Assembly (NCBI GenBank): GCA_016125335.1
Contig: WGLY01000009.1
Location: 32,097 to 96,096 of the forward strand
Reading direction: 5' to 3'
DNA: 64,000 bases
Origin: Frankiales bacterium
GTDB taxonomy: Bacteria; Actinomycetota; Actinomycetes; S36-B12; CAIYMF01
How positions within the stretch are numbered: position 1 is the stretch's first letter; each line of letters begins with the position of its first letter. The notes below the pieces were generated by a model, which made no database searches, was not told where the DNA came from, and saw only the letters and a list, made by a program, of their open reading frames with translations. The position numbers and the translations under genes are program-made. Shown piece by piece: positions 36,652 to 47,283 of the stretch.

Positions 36652-37702
36652 GTCCGTCGACCTCGGGTTCCCGTCGTTGCGGCTGGTCCCCAAGACCGAG
36701 GTGAAGCAGTCCGCCAAGGACTTCAAGACCGACCAGGAGGTGCGCTGGTGCCCCGGCTGCGGCGACTACGCCATCCTGGCCGGCGTCCAGAGCTTCATGC
36801 CCGAGCTCGGCCTCGCCCGCGAGAACATCGTGTGGATCTCCGGCATCGGCTGCTCGAGCCGCTTCCCGTACTACATGAACACCTTCGGGATGCACTCGAT
36901 CCACGGTCGTGCCCCGGCCATCGCCAGCGGCCTGGCCATCACGCGCCCGGACCTCTCGGTGTGGGTGGTCACGGGTGACGGCGACGCGCTCTCCATCGGC
37001 GGCAACCACCTCATCCACGCGCTGCGCCGCAACGTCAACCTCAAGATCCTGCTGTTCAACAACCGGATCTACGGGCTGACCAAGGGCCAGTACTCCCCCA
37101 CCTCCGAGGTGGGCAAGGTGACCAAGTCGACCCCGATGGGCTCGCTCGACCACCCGTTCAACCCGGTGTCGCTGGCGATCGGGGCCGAGGCCTCGTTCGT
37201 CGCCCGCACCATCGACTCGGACCGCAAGCACCTCACCGAGACGCTGCGCGCGGCCGCGCACCACGAGGGCACCGCGCTGGTGGAGATCTACCAGAACTGC
37301 AACATCTTCAACGACGGCGCGTGGGAGCCGCTCAAGGACGCCGAGCATCGCGACTCGCTCACCTTCCGCCTCCAGCACGGCGAGCGGATCCTGCTCGCGG
37401 ACGGCAGCCGGGGCGTGGTGCGCCTGGCCAACGGCACGCTGTCGATCGCGGACGTCTCGGCCGTGGGGCTCGAGGCCGTGCTGGTGCACGACGCCCAGAA
37501 CCCCGACCCCTCGGTGGCGTTCGCGCTGTCGCGGCTGTCGGACCCGATGACGCTGGCCAACACCCCGATCGGGGTCTTCCGCGACGTCGCGCGCCCGTCG
37601 TACGACGCCGCGTTCCAGGACCAGCTCGCCCGGGCCCAGGAGGGCGGCCGCGGCGACCTCGCGGCGCTGCTCGCCGGCAGCGACACCTGGGACATCGCCT
37701 AG
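36644..37702 (+). CDS. korB: 2-oxoglutarate:ferredoxin oxidoreductase, beta subunit
   Basis: 352 residues, GTG start overlapping korA. The thiamine diphosphate motif starts at GDGDALSIGG (111-120) and ends in NN at 139-140. C36 and C39 (CPGCG), C70 (GIGCSS) and a Cys in YQNCNIF are the expected ligands of the single [4Fe-4S] cluster. Partner of KorA. With the stand-alone NuoB/C/I-like proteins across the control region it forms a potential ferredoxin-linked module. Confidence 0.94.
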   Translation: MSESVDLGFPSLRLVPKTEVKQSAKDFKTDQEVRWCPGCGDYAILAGVQSFMPELGLARENIVWISGIGCSSRFPYYMNTFGMHSIHGRAPAIASGLAITRPDLSVWVVTGDGDALSIGGNHLIHALRRNVNLKILLFNNRIYGLTKGQYSPTSEVGKVTKSTPMGSLDHPFNPVSLAIGAEASFVARTIDSDRKHLTETLRAAAHHEGTALVEIYQNCNIFNDGAWEPLKDAEHRDSLTFRLQHGERILLADGSRGVVRLANGTLSIADVSAVGLEAVLVHDAQNPDPSVAFALSRLSDPMTLANTPIGVFRDVARPSYDAAFQDQLARAQEGGRGDLAALLAGSDTWDIA

Positions 37703-37798
37703 CGCACCGTCCCCGCCCGGGCAGGCGCGCCCCGGCGTCCCGCCGGCCAGGATCCCGTGCGTCGCCGCGCGGGGTCATGGCATACCGTCGGGAGGGTC

Positions 37799-38767
37799 AT
37801 GACCCAGACCCCCGTGCCCACCGCCGCCGACGAGGCGGCCCGGTCGGCACGCGTCGGGCTGCTGCTGGGCATCGGCGCCTACGGGATGTGGGGCTTCTTC
37901 CCCCTGTTCTTCCCGCTGCTCGAGCCGGCGTCGGCGCTGGAGATCCTGGCCGACCGCTTCCTGTTCTCGCTCGTGTTCATGGCGCTGCTGCTCACCCTCA
38001 CCCGCACCTGGTCGCGCCTGCGGCCGGTGCTGCCCGACCGGCGCCGGATGCTCCTGCTGCTGGCGGCCTCGGCGCTCATCGGCGTCAACTGGGGCCTCTA
38101 CATCTGGGGCGTCAACAACGGACACGTGGTCGAGGGCTCGCTGGGCTACTTCATCAACCCGCTCGTGCTGGTGCTCATGGGCGTCGTCGTGCTGGGCGAG
38201 CGACTGCGCAGGCTGCAGTGGGTCGCCGTCGGGATCGCGGCGGTCGCCGTCGTCGTCCTGACCCTCGGCTACGGCAAGCTCCCGTGGCTGGCGCTCTCGC
38301 TCGCGTTCTCGTTCGCGGGCTACGGGCTGGTGAAGAAGGTGGCCGGCGTCGACCCGCAGGCGGCGCTCACCATCGAGACGGCGTACGCCACGCCGTTCGC
38401 GCTCGCCTACCTCGTGCTGCTCGGCACCCAGGGGACGCTCACCTTCGGCCACTCCTCCGGCGGGAACACCGCGCTGCTGGTGCTCACCGGCGCCGTCACC
38501 GCCATCCCCCTGCTGATGTTCGGCGGCGCCGCCAACCGGATCCCGCTGTCCACCGTGGGCCTGCTCCAGTACCTCACCCCCGTGATCCAGTTCGTGATCG
38601 GGGTCTGGGTGGTCGGCGAGCAGATGCCGCCGGCGCGCTGGGCGGGCTTCGCGGTCGTGTGGGTGGCCCTCGCGGTCTTCACCATCGACCTGCTGCGCCA
38701 CTCGCGCTCCGCGCGCATGACGGCCGCCCAGGTCACCGGCATCGACGAGGTCGAGGCGCCGGTCTGA
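37799..38767 (+). CDS. rarD: RarD/EamA-type transporter
   Basis: 322 residues, about ten membrane helices in two EamA halves. The sequence GIGAYGMWGFFPLFFPLLEPASALEILADRFLFSL and GLYIWGVNNGHVVEGSLGYFINPLV are typical of RarD. ATG at 37799 is preferred over upstream starts because GGAGGG lies just before it. RarD-like proteins are named after chloramphenicol-sensitivity work in pseudomonads; the substrate here is unknown. Convergent with the next gene, 8 nt apart. Confidence 0.9.
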   Translation: MTQTPVPTAADEAARSARVGLLLGIGAYGMWGFFPLFFPLLEPASALEILADRFLFSLVFMALLLTLTRTWSRLRPVLPDRRRMLLLLAASALIGVNWGLYIWGVNNGHVVEGSLGYFINPLVLVLMGVVVLGERLRRLQWVAVGIAAVAVVVLTLGYGKLPWLALSLAFSFAGYGLVKKVAGVDPQAALTIETAYATPFALAYLVLLGTQGTLTFGHSSGGNTALLVLTGAVTAIPLLMFGGAANRIPLSTVGLLQYLTPVIQFVIGVWVVGEQMPPARWAGFAVVWVALAVFTIDLLRHSRSARMTAAQVTGIDEVEAPV

Positions 38768-38775
38768 CCCGCGGG

Positions 38776-39480
38776 TCAGGGCAGCAGGTTGACCGCCCGG
38801 GCCACGATGAGCACCGCGGTGAGCAGGGAGACCGAGGCCTGCAGCATCATCGCCATCTTGGCCCACCGCGACAGCGGCATGGTGTCCGTGGGGCTGAACG
38901 CGCTCGCGTTGGTGAACGACACGTAGGCGTAGTCGACGAACTCGGGCTCCCAGTGGTGGAAGGCGCCGGTGGTGTCGGCCATCTGCGGGAACAGGAAGTC
39001 CGGGTCGGGGTCCTCGCCCGTGGCGCGCGACCCGGGACCGCCGCGGTCGAGCTCCCAGTACCAGAGAGCGAAGATCACGATGTTGGTGATCCAGATGTTG
39101 CCGCCGGTCAGCAGCAGCTCCTGGGCCGAGCCGATGCTGCCGTCGAGCACGGCGCGCACCAGCAGCACCAGCGACCACCCGTTGACCAGGCTGGCGACGC
39201 CGATGAGGGCGAGGCTGACGGCCCGCAGGAACGGTCGGCGGCGGGTGATGCGCAGCGGGTTCGCCGAGACGAGGACCGTGGCGAGCACCACCTCCACTGC
39301 GGGCAGCACGAAGTGCCCGGCCGTCGTGAGCTCCCCGGGCAGGGTCAGCTGGAGCACGATCACGAGGACGACGGCCACGCTCGCGGGCCAGCGCTGCTCG
39401 CCCTGGGTCTGACGGCGCCACGCCGGGACCGGCGGCGCCGCCGGGTCCCCGGGCGACGCTCCGGCGGGGTCGCTGGTCAC
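38776..39480 (-). CDS. DUF1345 membrane protein
   Basis: 234 residues. About five or six membrane helices and the DUF1345 motif FVDYAYVSFTNASAFSPTDTMPLSRWAK in the C-terminal half. N-terminal 30 residues are hydrophilic. Family function unknown. Neighbour of rarD (convergent) and of the polyprenyl synthase (same strand, 40 nt). Confidence 0.88.
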   Translation of the reverse strand: MTSDPAGASPGDPAAPPVPAWRRQTQGEQRWPASVAVVLVIVLQLTLPGELTTAGHFVLPAVEVVLATVLVSANPLRITRRRPFLRAVSLALIGVASLVNGWSLVLLVRAVLDGSIGSAQELLLTGGNIWITNIVIFALWYWELDRGGPGSRATGEDPDPDFLFPQMADTTGAFHHWEPEFVDYAYVSFTNASAFSPTDTMPLSRWAKMAMMLQASVSLLTAVLIVARAVNLLP

Positions 39481-39520
39481 GTGCCGAGTATGGCGCCGCG
39501 CGACGCCGCGGGCGCGCAGC

Positions 39521-40519
39521 TCAGGTGCTGCGGTCGACGACGACGTCGCACATCTGCGACAGCGCGTCGGTGACGGGCCCGGCCGGCAGCGCCGCGAGCT
39601 CCGAGCGCGCCGACTCCGCCCACGACACCAGCGCGGCCCGGGCCTCGGCCATCGCCGGTGAGCGGCGCAGCAGTGTCAGCGCCTCGGCGTGCAGGTCCGG
39701 GTCGGTGATGGGCCCGGCCAGCAGCTCGCGCAGGCGGGCGCCCTCGGGGTCGGTGCCGCGCAGCGCCAGCAGCACCGGGAGCGTGCGCACGCCCTCGCGC
39801 AGGTCGGTGCCCGGGGTCTTGCCGGACTCCGCCGACTCGCTGGCGATGTCGAGCAGGTCGTCGGAGAGCTGGAAGGCCACCCCGAACTTCTCGCCGTAGG
39901 CGGAGATCGCCACGGCCACGCTCTCGGGCGCGCCCGAGGTCATCGCCCCCATGCGCCCGGCAGCGGCGATGAGCGACCCGGTCTTGCCCGCGAGCACGTC
40001 GAGGTGGTGGGCCACGGCGTCCTCGCCCTCGGCCGGGCCGACGGTCTCGCGGATCTGCCCGGTGCACAGGCGCTCGAAGGTCCGGGCCTGGAGCCGCACG
40101 ATGTCGGCGCCGAGGTCGGCGGCGATGTCGGCGGCCCGGGCGAAGAGGAAGTCGCCGGTGAGGATGGCCACGGTGTTGTCCCAGCGCGCGTTGGCGCTCG
40201 GCGCCCCGCGGCGCAGCGGGGCCTCGTCCATCACGTCGTCGTGGTAGAGCGTCGCGAGGTGGGTGAGCTCGGAGACCACCGCGCCGGGCACGTTGCCGGG
40301 GGCGTCGGGGTCGCCGTACTGCGCGGCCACCAGGGCCAGGAGCGGGCGGAACCGCTTGCCGCCGGCGTTGACCAGGTGCGAGGAGGTCTCGGTGACGAAG
40401 GGGTAGTCGCTGGTGACGGCCTTGCGCAGCGCGATCTCGACGTCGTCGAGCCCGCTCCGCAGCCGGTCGGCGAGCGCGGCGTCCACGTCCGACAGCCCGA
40501 AGGGCAGCGACTCGCTCAC
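39521..40519 (-). CDS. Long-chain trans-polyprenyl diphosphate synthase
   Basis: 332 residues from GTG. Both aspartate-rich Mg sites are intact: DDVMD at 94-98 and DDLLD at 220-224, with GGKRFRPLL at 53-61 before the first. No bulky residues are seen just before the first DDxxD (ATLYHDD), which suits a long product. Position next to the nuo operon and near menaquinone genes (menF, menJ) suggests the heptaprenyl-to-nonaprenyl side chain of menaquinone. The chain length is not readable. It continues the nuo operon strand, 19 nt from nuoN. Confidence 0.88.
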   Translation of the reverse strand: MSESLPFGLSDVDAALADRLRSGLDDVEIALRKAVTSDYPFVTETSSHLVNAGGKRFRPLLALVAAQYGDPDAPGNVPGAVVSELTHLATLYHDDVMDEAPLRRGAPSANARWDNTVAILTGDFLFARAADIAADLGADIVRLQARTFERLCTGQIRETVGPAEGEDAVAHHLDVLAGKTGSLIAAAGRMGAMTSGAPESVAVAISAYGEKFGVAFQLSDDLLDIASESAESGKTPGTDLREGVRTLPVLLALRGTDPEGARLRELLAGPITDPDLHAEALTLLRRSPAMAEARAALVSWAESARSELAALPAGPVTDALSQMCDVVVDRST

Positions 40520-40538
40520 GTCGGGGTCCTCATCCAGG

Positions 40539-42098
40539 TCAGCGTACGAAGAGCCCGGCCTGCGACGCCAGGGAGAGGATCACCTGCGGGACGACGCCGA
40601 TCACCACGGTGATGGCGACGGCGACGCCGATGGCGGTGGAGGTGAACCAGCTCGGCACGACCACGCTCGGGCCGCCCTCCGCGCTCGGCTCGTTGAAGAA
40701 CATGAGGACGATCACGCGGACGTAGAAGAAGGCGGCCACGGCGCTGGCGACCACGCCGATCACCACGATCGGCGCGGCACCCCCGGCGATGCCCGCGGTG
40801 AACACCGCGAACTTGCCGGTGAACCCGCTCGTGAGCGGGATCCCCGCGAACGCGAGCAGGAACAGCCCGAAGGCGCCGGCGACCACCGGCGAGCGCCGGC
40901 CGAGCCCGGCCCACTGCGACAGGTGGGTGGCCTCGCCCGTCGCGTCGCGCACGAGCGTCACGATGGCGAAGGCGCCGATCGTCGCGACGCCGTAGGCCAC
41001 GAGGTAGACCATCGTGCCCTGGAGTCCGGCCGCGTTGGTGGCGACCACCCCGACGAGCATGAAGCCGGCCTGCGCGATCGAGGAGTAGGCGAGCATCCGC
41101 TTGATGTCCTGCTGGGTCAGCGCGAACAGCGTGCCGACGATCATGGTCAGCCCGGCGATGATGTACATCATCGGCCGCCAGTCCCAGCGGATCCCGCCGA
41201 GCGCCACGTACATCACGCGCAGCAGGGCGCCGAAGGCGGCGATCTTCGTGCACGCGGCCATGAAGCCGGTGACCGAGGTGGGCGAGCCCTGGTAGACGTC
41301 GGGGGTCCACTGGTGGAACGGCGCGGCGCCGATCTTGAACAGCAGGCCGACGGAGAGCAGCGCGACGCCGCCGAGCACGAGGCCGGTGTTGCTCGCGGAG
41401 GCGGTGAGCGCGTCGGCGATGCCGGACAGCGACACGGTGCCGGCGAAGCCGTAGAGCAGCGCCGTGCCGTAGAGGAAGAACGCCGACGAGAACGCGCCGA
41501 GCAGGAAGTACTTGAGCGAGGCCTCCTGCGAGAGCAGGCGGCGCCGGCGGGCCAGGCCCGCGAGGATGTACAGCGGCAGCGAGAGCACCTCGAGCGCGAC
41601 GAACATCGTGAGCAGGTCCGTGGCCGCCGGGAACAGCAGCATGCCGCCGACGCAGAACAGGAACAGCGGCCACACCTCGGTCTGCAGCCAGCCCAGGCGG
41701 GTGAAGACCTGCTCGTCCTCCGAGCCCGGCAGCGCCGAGGCGCGCGGGGCGAAGGAGTCGCCCGCCGGGTCCACCCGGCGCTCGGCCATCACCAGTGCCG
41801 CGATCGCGGCCAGCACCAGGATCGAGCCCTGCATGAACAGGGTCGGTCCGTCGACGGCGACCGAGCCCAGCGCGACGATCTCCTGGGTGCCGCGGGCGGC
41901 GACGACGGCGGCGAAGGCCCCGGCCAGCGCGGCGAACGTGACCACGAGCTGCACCGGCCGGCGCAGGTGCTGCGGCAGGAACGCCTCGAGCAGCACGGAC
42001 ACGACCGCGGCGCCGAGGACGATCAGGATCGGGGCCAGGGCGGCGTACTCGATGGTCGGGACCTCGAACGATCCCACGGTGGCCAGGACGGCGTTCAC
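40539..42098 (-). CDS. nuoN: Complex I subunit N
   Basis: Antiporter-like proton channel subunit, 519 residues, about 14 helices. GTG start overlaps nuoM by 4 nt. The conserved trans-membrane Lys region KYFLLGAFSSAFFLYG, the FKIGAAPFHQWTPDVYQGSPTSVTGFMA helix and the LTSGFTGKFAVF loop are present. Last nuo gene; the polyprenyl synthase follows. Confidence 0.97.
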   Translation of the reverse strand: MNAVLATVGSFEVPTIEYAALAPILIVLGAAVVSVLLEAFLPQHLRRPVQLVVTFAALAGAFAAVVAARGTQEIVALGSVAVDGPTLFMQGSILVLAAIAALVMAERRVDPAGDSFAPRASALPGSEDEQVFTRLGWLQTEVWPLFLFCVGGMLLFPAATDLLTMFVALEVLSLPLYILAGLARRRRLLSQEASLKYFLLGAFSSAFFLYGTALLYGFAGTVSLSGIADALTASASNTGLVLGGVALLSVGLLFKIGAAPFHQWTPDVYQGSPTSVTGFMAACTKIAAFGALLRVMYVALGGIRWDWRPMMYIIAGLTMIVGTLFALTQQDIKRMLAYSSIAQAGFMLVGVVATNAAGLQGTMVYLVAYGVATIGAFAIVTLVRDATGEATHLSQWAGLGRRSPVVAGAFGLFLLAFAGIPLTSGFTGKFAVFTAGIAGGAAPIVVIGVVASAVAAFFYVRVIVLMFFNEPSAEGGPSVVVPSWFTSTAIGVAVAITVVIGVVPQVILSLASQAGLFVR

Positions 42099-43636
42099 GG
42101 GGTGTTCCCTTCGGCGACCGGTGCCACCTTCGGCGCCGGGTCGGTGGCGCCGACCGCGTGCATGACGCGACCGACGGCCGGGTTGACGACGTCGAGCACA
42201 GGCTTCGGGTAGAAGCCGAGGAAGAGGATCACGGCGATGAGCGGAGCGACGGCCAGCACCTCGCGACCGGTGAGGTCGTGGACCTTCTCCGTCACGACCT
42301 CGGGCGTGGGCCCGGTCATCGTGCGCTGGTACATGAGCAGGATGTAGAGCGCCGCGAGGACGATGCCCAGCGTGGCGACGATGCCGGCCCAGGTGTAGCG
42401 CTCGAAGGTGCCGACCAGCACCAGGAACTCGCTCACGAAGCTCGACAGGCCCGGCAGGGCCAGCGACGACAGGCCCGCCACGAGGAACGTGCCGGCCAGG
42501 ACCGGCGCGACCTTCTGCACCCCGCCGAAGTCGGCCACGAGCTTGGAGCCGCGGCGGCTGATGAGGAAGCCGCCGATGAGGAACAGCGCCGCGGTCGAGA
42601 ACCCGTGGTTGACCATGTAGAGCGCCGAGCCGCTCTGGCCCTGCGTCGTCATCACGAAGACGCCCAGGGCGATGAACCCGAAGTGCGACACCGACGTGTA
42701 GGCGATGAGCCGCTTGATGTCGGTCTGGCCGATGGCCAGCAGCGCGCCGTAGATGATGCCGACCACGGCGAGCACCAGCACGAGCGGCGTGGCCCAGCGG
42801 GAGGCGTCGGGGAACAGTTCGAGGCAGTAGCGCAGCATGCCGAACGTGCCGACCTTGTCCAGCACGCCCACCAGCAGCACGGCGGTGCCGGGGGTGGACT
42901 CGGCCGCGGCGTCGGGCAGCCACGTGTGGAACGGCACCAGCGGCGCCTTGATCGCGAAGGCGATGAAGAAGCCGGCGAAGAGCCACTTCTGCGTGCCGGG
43001 GTCGATCGACAGCGAGGCCAGCGTGGTGAAGTCGAACGTCCCCGTGCCGGTGATGTCGCCGGACACGACGTAGAGGCCGATCAGCGCCGCGAGCATCAGC
43101 AGGCCGCCGAACAGCGAGTAGAGGAAGAACTTCACGGCCGCGTAGTTGCGCCGCGGGCCGCCGTAGCGCCCGATCAGGAAGTAGACCGGGACGAGCATGG
43201 CCTCGAAGAAGACGTAGAACAGGAAGACGTCGGTCGCCGCGAAGACGCCGATCATCGCCGCCTCGAGGGTGAGCACGAGGGCGACGTAGCCGCGGACCGT
43301 GCCGCGGGCGCCGTCGGCGTCGTGCCACCCCGCGATGAGCACGATCGGCACCAGCGTGGTGGACAGCGCCACGAGGACCAGCGCGATGCCGTCGAGCCCC
43401 AGCGAGAAGTCGACGCCGAAGGCCGGGATCCACGGGGTGGAGAAGGCGAACTGGAAGGTGTCGCCCGCCGACGCGTCGAAGCTGAGGCCGAGGGCCACGG
43501 TGATCGCGAGGACCACGACGGAGAAGGCGAGACCGACCTGCTTGGCGAGGCGGTCGGCGTCGCGGGGCAGCAGCATCACCACCACCGCGCCCACGAGCGG
43601 CGCGGCGAGCAGGACGGGGAGCCAGACGTTGCTCAC
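42095..43636 (-). CDS. nuoM: Complex I subunit M
   Basis: 513 residues, antiporter-like. GTG start; the conserved Glu in FFEAMLVPVYFLIGRYGG, the KFFLYSLFGGLLML helix and FHTWLPDAAAESTPGTAVLL identify it as NuoM rather than L or N. Overlaps nuoN by 4 nt. Confidence 0.97.
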   Translation of the reverse strand: MSNVWLPVLLAAPLVGAVVVMLLPRDADRLAKQVGLAFSVVVLAITVALGLSFDASAGDTFQFAFSTPWIPAFGVDFSLGLDGIALVLVALSTTLVPIVLIAGWHDADGARGTVRGYVALVLTLEAAMIGVFAATDVFLFYVFFEAMLVPVYFLIGRYGGPRRNYAAVKFFLYSLFGGLLMLAALIGLYVVSGDITGTGTFDFTTLASLSIDPGTQKWLFAGFFIAFAIKAPLVPFHTWLPDAAAESTPGTAVLLVGVLDKVGTFGMLRYCLELFPDASRWATPLVLVLAVVGIIYGALLAIGQTDIKRLIAYTSVSHFGFIALGVFVMTTQGQSGSALYMVNHGFSTAALFLIGGFLISRRGSKLVADFGGVQKVAPVLAGTFLVAGLSSLALPGLSSFVSEFLVLVGTFERYTWAGIVATLGIVLAALYILLMYQRTMTGPTPEVVTEKVHDLTGREVLAVAPLIAVILFLGFYPKPVLDVVNPAVGRVMHAVGATDPAPKVAPVAEGNTP

Positions 43637-43638
43637 GG

Positions 43639-45570
43639 CTACAGCCTCACCAGGACGAGGGTGGCGGCGACGACGGCGGCCCCACCGAGCATGGACAGCG
43701 CATACGACCGGGTGAACCCGGTCTGCAGGCGACGGGCGCGGCCGGACAGGCCGCCGAACGTGGCCGCGACGCCGTTGACGATGCCGTCGACGACGCGGTT
43801 GTCGAACCACACCAGCCATCGGGTCAGGTACTGGCCCGGCCGCATCAGCAGCGCCTCGTTGGCGGCGTCGCCGTAGAGGTCGGCGCGGCCGGCACGGGTG
43901 ATGAGGTTGCCCGCGGGCGCGGTGACCGGCACCGGGCGGGCGGCGAACATCATCCAGGCGATGGCGGCGCCCACCAGCACGAGCACGAGGGTGACCACCT
44001 GGAGCAGCACCACCGAGAAGCCGAGCTCGGGCTCCTCGAAGCCGAGCACCGGGGTGAGCCAGTTCTGAAGCGCGTTGCCCGACGCGAGCACGAGGCCGCC
44101 GATGGCGGAGAGCAGGGCCAGGATCGAGATCGGCACCAGCATGATCGCCGGCGACTCGTGCGGGTGGACGTCGTCCTCCCAGCGCTTCTCGCCGTGGAAG
44201 GTCATGCCGAACAGGCGCGTCATGTAGAAGGCCGTGATGCCCGCGCCGACGAGGGCGACCAGGCCCGTGACGGTCCCGTGCGCGAAGGCCGACTCGATGA
44301 TCTTGTCCTTCGAGAAGTAGCCCGCGAACGGCGGGATGCCCAGGATCGCGAGGTAGCCGGCACCGAAGGTGATCCAGGTGACCACCATGACCGTGCGCAG
44401 CGCGCCGTAGCGGCGCATGTTGACCCGGTCGTTCATGCCGTGCATCACGGACCCGGCACCGAGGAACATCGTGGCCTTGAAGAAGCCGTGCGTCACGAGG
44501 TGGAAGATCGCGAACACGTAGCCGATCGGGCCGAGGCCGGCGGCGAGGATCATGTAGCCGATCTGGCTCATGGTGGAGCCGGCCAGCGCCTTCTTGATGT
44601 CGTCCTTCGCCGACCCGATCCAGGCACCCATGAGCAGGGTGATCGCGCCCACCACGACGACGAACGCCTGGGCGGTCGGCGCGGCGTCGAAGATCGCGTT
44701 GGACCGCGCGATCAGGTAGACGCCCGCGGTCACCATCGTGGCCGCGTGGATCAGCGCGGACACCGGCGTGGGGCCCTCCATGGCGTCCAGAAGCCACGAC
44801 TGGAGCGGGAACTGCGCGGACTTGCCGCACGCGGCGAGCAGCAGCGCGAGGCCGATCCAGGTGTTGGCCGACTCGCTGGCCTGGGGCGCACCCGCGAACA
44901 CGCCGGAGAACCCGACCGTGCCGAACGTGACGAAGATGAGCATCACGGCGAGGGAGAGCCCGACGTCGCCGACGCGGTTGACGATGAACGCCTTCTTCGC
45001 CGCGACGGCGGCCGACTCCTTGAAGAACCAGAAGCCGATGAGCAGGTAGGACGCGAGGCCCACGCCCTCCCAGCCGACGTAGAGCAGCAGGTAGTTGTCC
45101 GCGAGGACGAGCAGCAGCATCGCCGCCACGAACAGGTTGAGGAAGGCGAAGAAGCGACGGCGCTCGGGGTCGTGCGCCATGTAGCCCACGGAGTAGACGT
45201 GGATCAGCGTGCCGACGCCGGTGATCAGCAGCACGAACGTCATCGAGAGCTGGTCGAGCCGCAGGTCGAACGGGACGTTGAAGCTGCCGACGGCGATCCA
45301 GTCGAAGAGGTGCTGGACCACGGTGCGGTCGGACTCCGGCTGGGCGACCATGGCGAAGAAGAGCACCACGCCGACCGCGAACGACGCGGTCGAGGCCAGC
45401 ACCCCTACCCAGTGGCCCCAGGCGTTGGTCCGCCGCCCGCCCAGCAGGAGCACGAGGGCACCCGCGGCCGGCAGGCCGATCAGCAGCCAGATGAGCGAGA
45501 ACGTCCCGCTCGCCGCGACGGCCGTGGGAGCGGCGTCGGCGAGGGTCACCACGCCCGAGAACGTAGACAC
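43639..45570 (-). CDS. nuoL: Complex I subunit L
   Basis: 643 residues. Start GTG at 45570 with AGAGGGG about 9 nt upstream. Antiporter-like core with [50 protein letters not shown] and the long C-terminal lateral helix plus terminal membrane helix. 2 nt after nuoM begins. An upstream open frame is not NuoL-like. Confidence 0.97.
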   Translation of the reverse strand: MSTFSGVVTLADAAPTAVAASGTFSLIWLLIGLPAAGALVLLLGGRRTNAWGHWVGVLASTASFAVGVVLFFAMVAQPESDRTVVQHLFDWIAVGSFNVPFDLRLDQLSMTFVLLITGVGTLIHVYSVGYMAHDPERRRFFAFLNLFVAAMLLLVLADNYLLLYVGWEGVGLASYLLIGFWFFKESAAVAAKKAFIVNRVGDVGLSLAVMLIFVTFGTVGFSGVFAGAPQASESANTWIGLALLLAACGKSAQFPLQSWLLDAMEGPTPVSALIHAATMVTAGVYLIARSNAIFDAAPTAQAFVVVVGAITLLMGAWIGSAKDDIKKALAGSTMSQIGYMILAAGLGPIGYVFAIFHLVTHGFFKATMFLGAGSVMHGMNDRVNMRRYGALRTVMVVTWITFGAGYLAILGIPPFAGYFSKDKIIESAFAHGTVTGLVALVGAGITAFYMTRLFGMTFHGEKRWEDDVHPHESPAIMLVPISILALLSAIGGLVLASGNALQNWLTPVLGFEEPELGFSVVLLQVVTLVLVLVGAAIAWMMFAARPVPVTAPAGNLITRAGRADLYGDAANEALLMRPGQYLTRWLVWFDNRVVDGIVNGVAATFGGLSGRARRLQTGFTRSYALSMLGGAAVVAATLVLVRL

Positions 45571-45584
45571 GACGGCGTACCCCT

Positions 45585-45884
45585 CTAGTACTTCAGCAGG
45601 TTGGCTTCGTCGACCGAGGCCGACCGGCGGGTACGGAAGATCGCCATGACGATCGCGAGGCCCACGACGACCTCGGCCGCCGCGACGACCATGACGAAGA
45701 ACGCGATGACCTGGCCGTCGAGGTTGCCCCAGCTGCGGGCGAAGGACACGAAGGCGAGGTTGCTGGCGTTGAGCATGAGCTCGACGCACATGAACACGAC
45801 GATCGCGTTGCGCCGCACGAGCACGCCGACGGCGCCGATGCTGAACAGCACCGCCGACAGGTAGAGGTAGTTCGCCGGGTTCAC
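45585..45884 (-). CDS. nuoK: Complex I subunit K
   Basis: 99 residues, three membrane helices, GTG start. [21 protein letters not shown] and the conserved Glu in [16 protein letters not shown] (the K/J proton channel glutamate) are visible. Overlaps nuoJ by 4 nt. Confidence 0.97.
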   Translation of the reverse strand: MNPANYLYLSAVLFSIGAVGVLVRRNAIVVFMCVELMLNASNLAFVSFARSWGNLDGQVIAFFVMVVAAAEVVVGLAIVMAIFRTRRSASVDEANLLKY

Positions 45885-46699
45885 GACTCGTCCTCCTCGT
45901 CGTCCGCGGGGCCGACCGACAGGCCCGAGGCCAGCGCGGTGACCCGTGCGGTGTCCTCGTGGTCGACGCCGACCACCGCGCTGACCCCGCGCAGCGGCTC
46001 CGGCACCGACCGGTCCGTCGGCGTGCCGTCGGGCAGCAGCGCCGGGGTGCCGACGGCGTTGTGCCGCGCGTACACGCCCGGCCCGGGCAGGTTCTGCGGG
46101 TGGCCGGAGCGGACCCGCTCCTCGGACAGCCGCCGCTGCGTGGGCCGCGGCGTGTGCCGCTCGCGGTGGGCCAGCACCATCGCGCCGAGCGCGGCGGTGA
46201 TGAGCAGGGCGGAGGTGACCTCGAAGGCCAGCACGTAGCGGCCGAAGATCAGGTGCGCGATGCCCTGCACGTTGCCGCCGTCGACGCCGTTGGCGTCGTC
46301 GAGGCCCTTCGCCTGGAGCGTCGCCGCGCCCACGGCCGAGAGCAGCAGCGCGGCGAACGCGAGGCCCAGGACGATGGCGGCGAGCCGCTGGCCCTTGATC
46401 GTCTCGACCAGGGAGTCCGAGGAGTCGACACCGACGATCATGAGCACGAACAGGAACAGCATCATCACGGCGCCGGTGTAGACGATCACCTGGGTGACGC
46501 CGAGGAACGGCGCGGAGAGCGTGACGTAGAGGACGGCGAGGCTGATCATCGTGGTGGCGATGAACAGCGCGCTGTGCACCGCCCGTCGCGAGAGCACCAT
46601 GCCCAGCGCGCCGGCCACGGCGACCAGGGCGCAGACCCAGAAGACGATGGTCTCGCCGGTGTTGCCCGACGTCTCCAGCGCGGCCAGCAGCGGGCTCAT
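45881..46699 (-). CDS. nuoJ: Complex I subunit J with C-terminal extension
   Basis: 272 residues, against about 165-185 in E. coli. Residues 1-180 hold five membrane helices with the signature [26 protein letters not shown]; residues 185-272 are a hydrophilic, charged extension ([26 protein letters not shown]) that is common in actinobacteria. ATG 46699 has the nuoI stop overlapping it by 4 nt. Confidence 0.96.
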   Translation of the reverse strand: MSPLLAALETSGNTGETIVFWVCALVAVAGALGMVLSRRAVHSALFIATTMISLAVLYVTLSAPFLGVTQVIVYTGAVMMLFLFVLMIVGVDSSDSLVETIKGQRLAAIVLGLAFAALLLSAVGAATLQAKGLDDANGVDGGNVQGIAHLIFGRYVLAFEVTSALLITAALGAMVLAHRERHTPRPTQRRLSEERVRSGHPQNLPGPGVYARHNAVGTPALLPDGTPTDRSVPEPLRGVSAVVGVDHEDTARVTALASGLSVGPADDEEDES

Positions 46700-47283
46700 G
46701 CCGACACCTCCTCGTCGGACGGCCCGGCCCACGTGCCCAGTCGCCGGGCCTCGGACTCGGCCGCCTGCGCCGCGACGGCGCCGGTGACCTTGCCGAGGTA
46801 GTAGTCGGTCTCCGTGGTGCCGGGCACCATGGCGTGCGGCGGGGCGGCCATGCCCGGCAGCAGCGGCGCGAGCAGGTCCTTCTTCTCGTAGATCAGGTCC
46901 GCGCGGTTGTCATCGGCGAGCTCGTACTCGTTGGTCATCGTGAGCGCCCGCGTGGGGCACGCCTCGATGCACAGCCCGCAGAAGATGCAGCGCAGGTAGT
47001 TGATCTGGTAAACGCGGCCGTAACGCTCGCCGGGGCTGAACCGCTCCTCGGCCGTGTTGGACGCACCCTCGACGTAGATCGCGTCCGCGGGGCAGGCCCA
47101 CGCGCACAGCTCGCAGCCCACGCACTTCTCGAGGCCGTCGGGGTGACGGTTGAGCTGGTGCCGGCCGTGGTAGCGCGGCTGCGTCGGGCGCTTGTCCTCC
47201 GGGTACTGCTCGGTGGTGACCCGCTTGAACATCTGCCCGAAGGTCACGCCGAACCCGCGGAAGAACCGCCGTTCGTCGGTCAC
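46696..47283 (-). CDS. nuoI: Complex I subunit I
   Basis: 195 residues, GTG start. Two [4Fe-4S] motifs with C54/C57/C60/C64 ([12 protein letters not shown]) and C99/C102/C105/C109 ([12 protein letters not shown]). The N-terminal amphipathic region ([14 protein letters not shown]) that lies on the membrane is present, unlike in the stand-alone copy at 32958-33425. Confidence 0.97.
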   Translation of the reverse strand: MTDERRFFRGFGVTFGQMFKRVTTEQYPEDKRPTQPRYHGRHQLNRHPDGLEKCVGCELCAWACPADAIYVEGASNTAEERFSPGERYGRVYQINYLRCIFCGLCIEACPTRALTMTNEYELADDNRADLIYEKKDLLAPLLPGMAAPPHAMVPGTTETDYYLGKVTGAVAAQAAESEARRLGTWAGPSDEEVSA

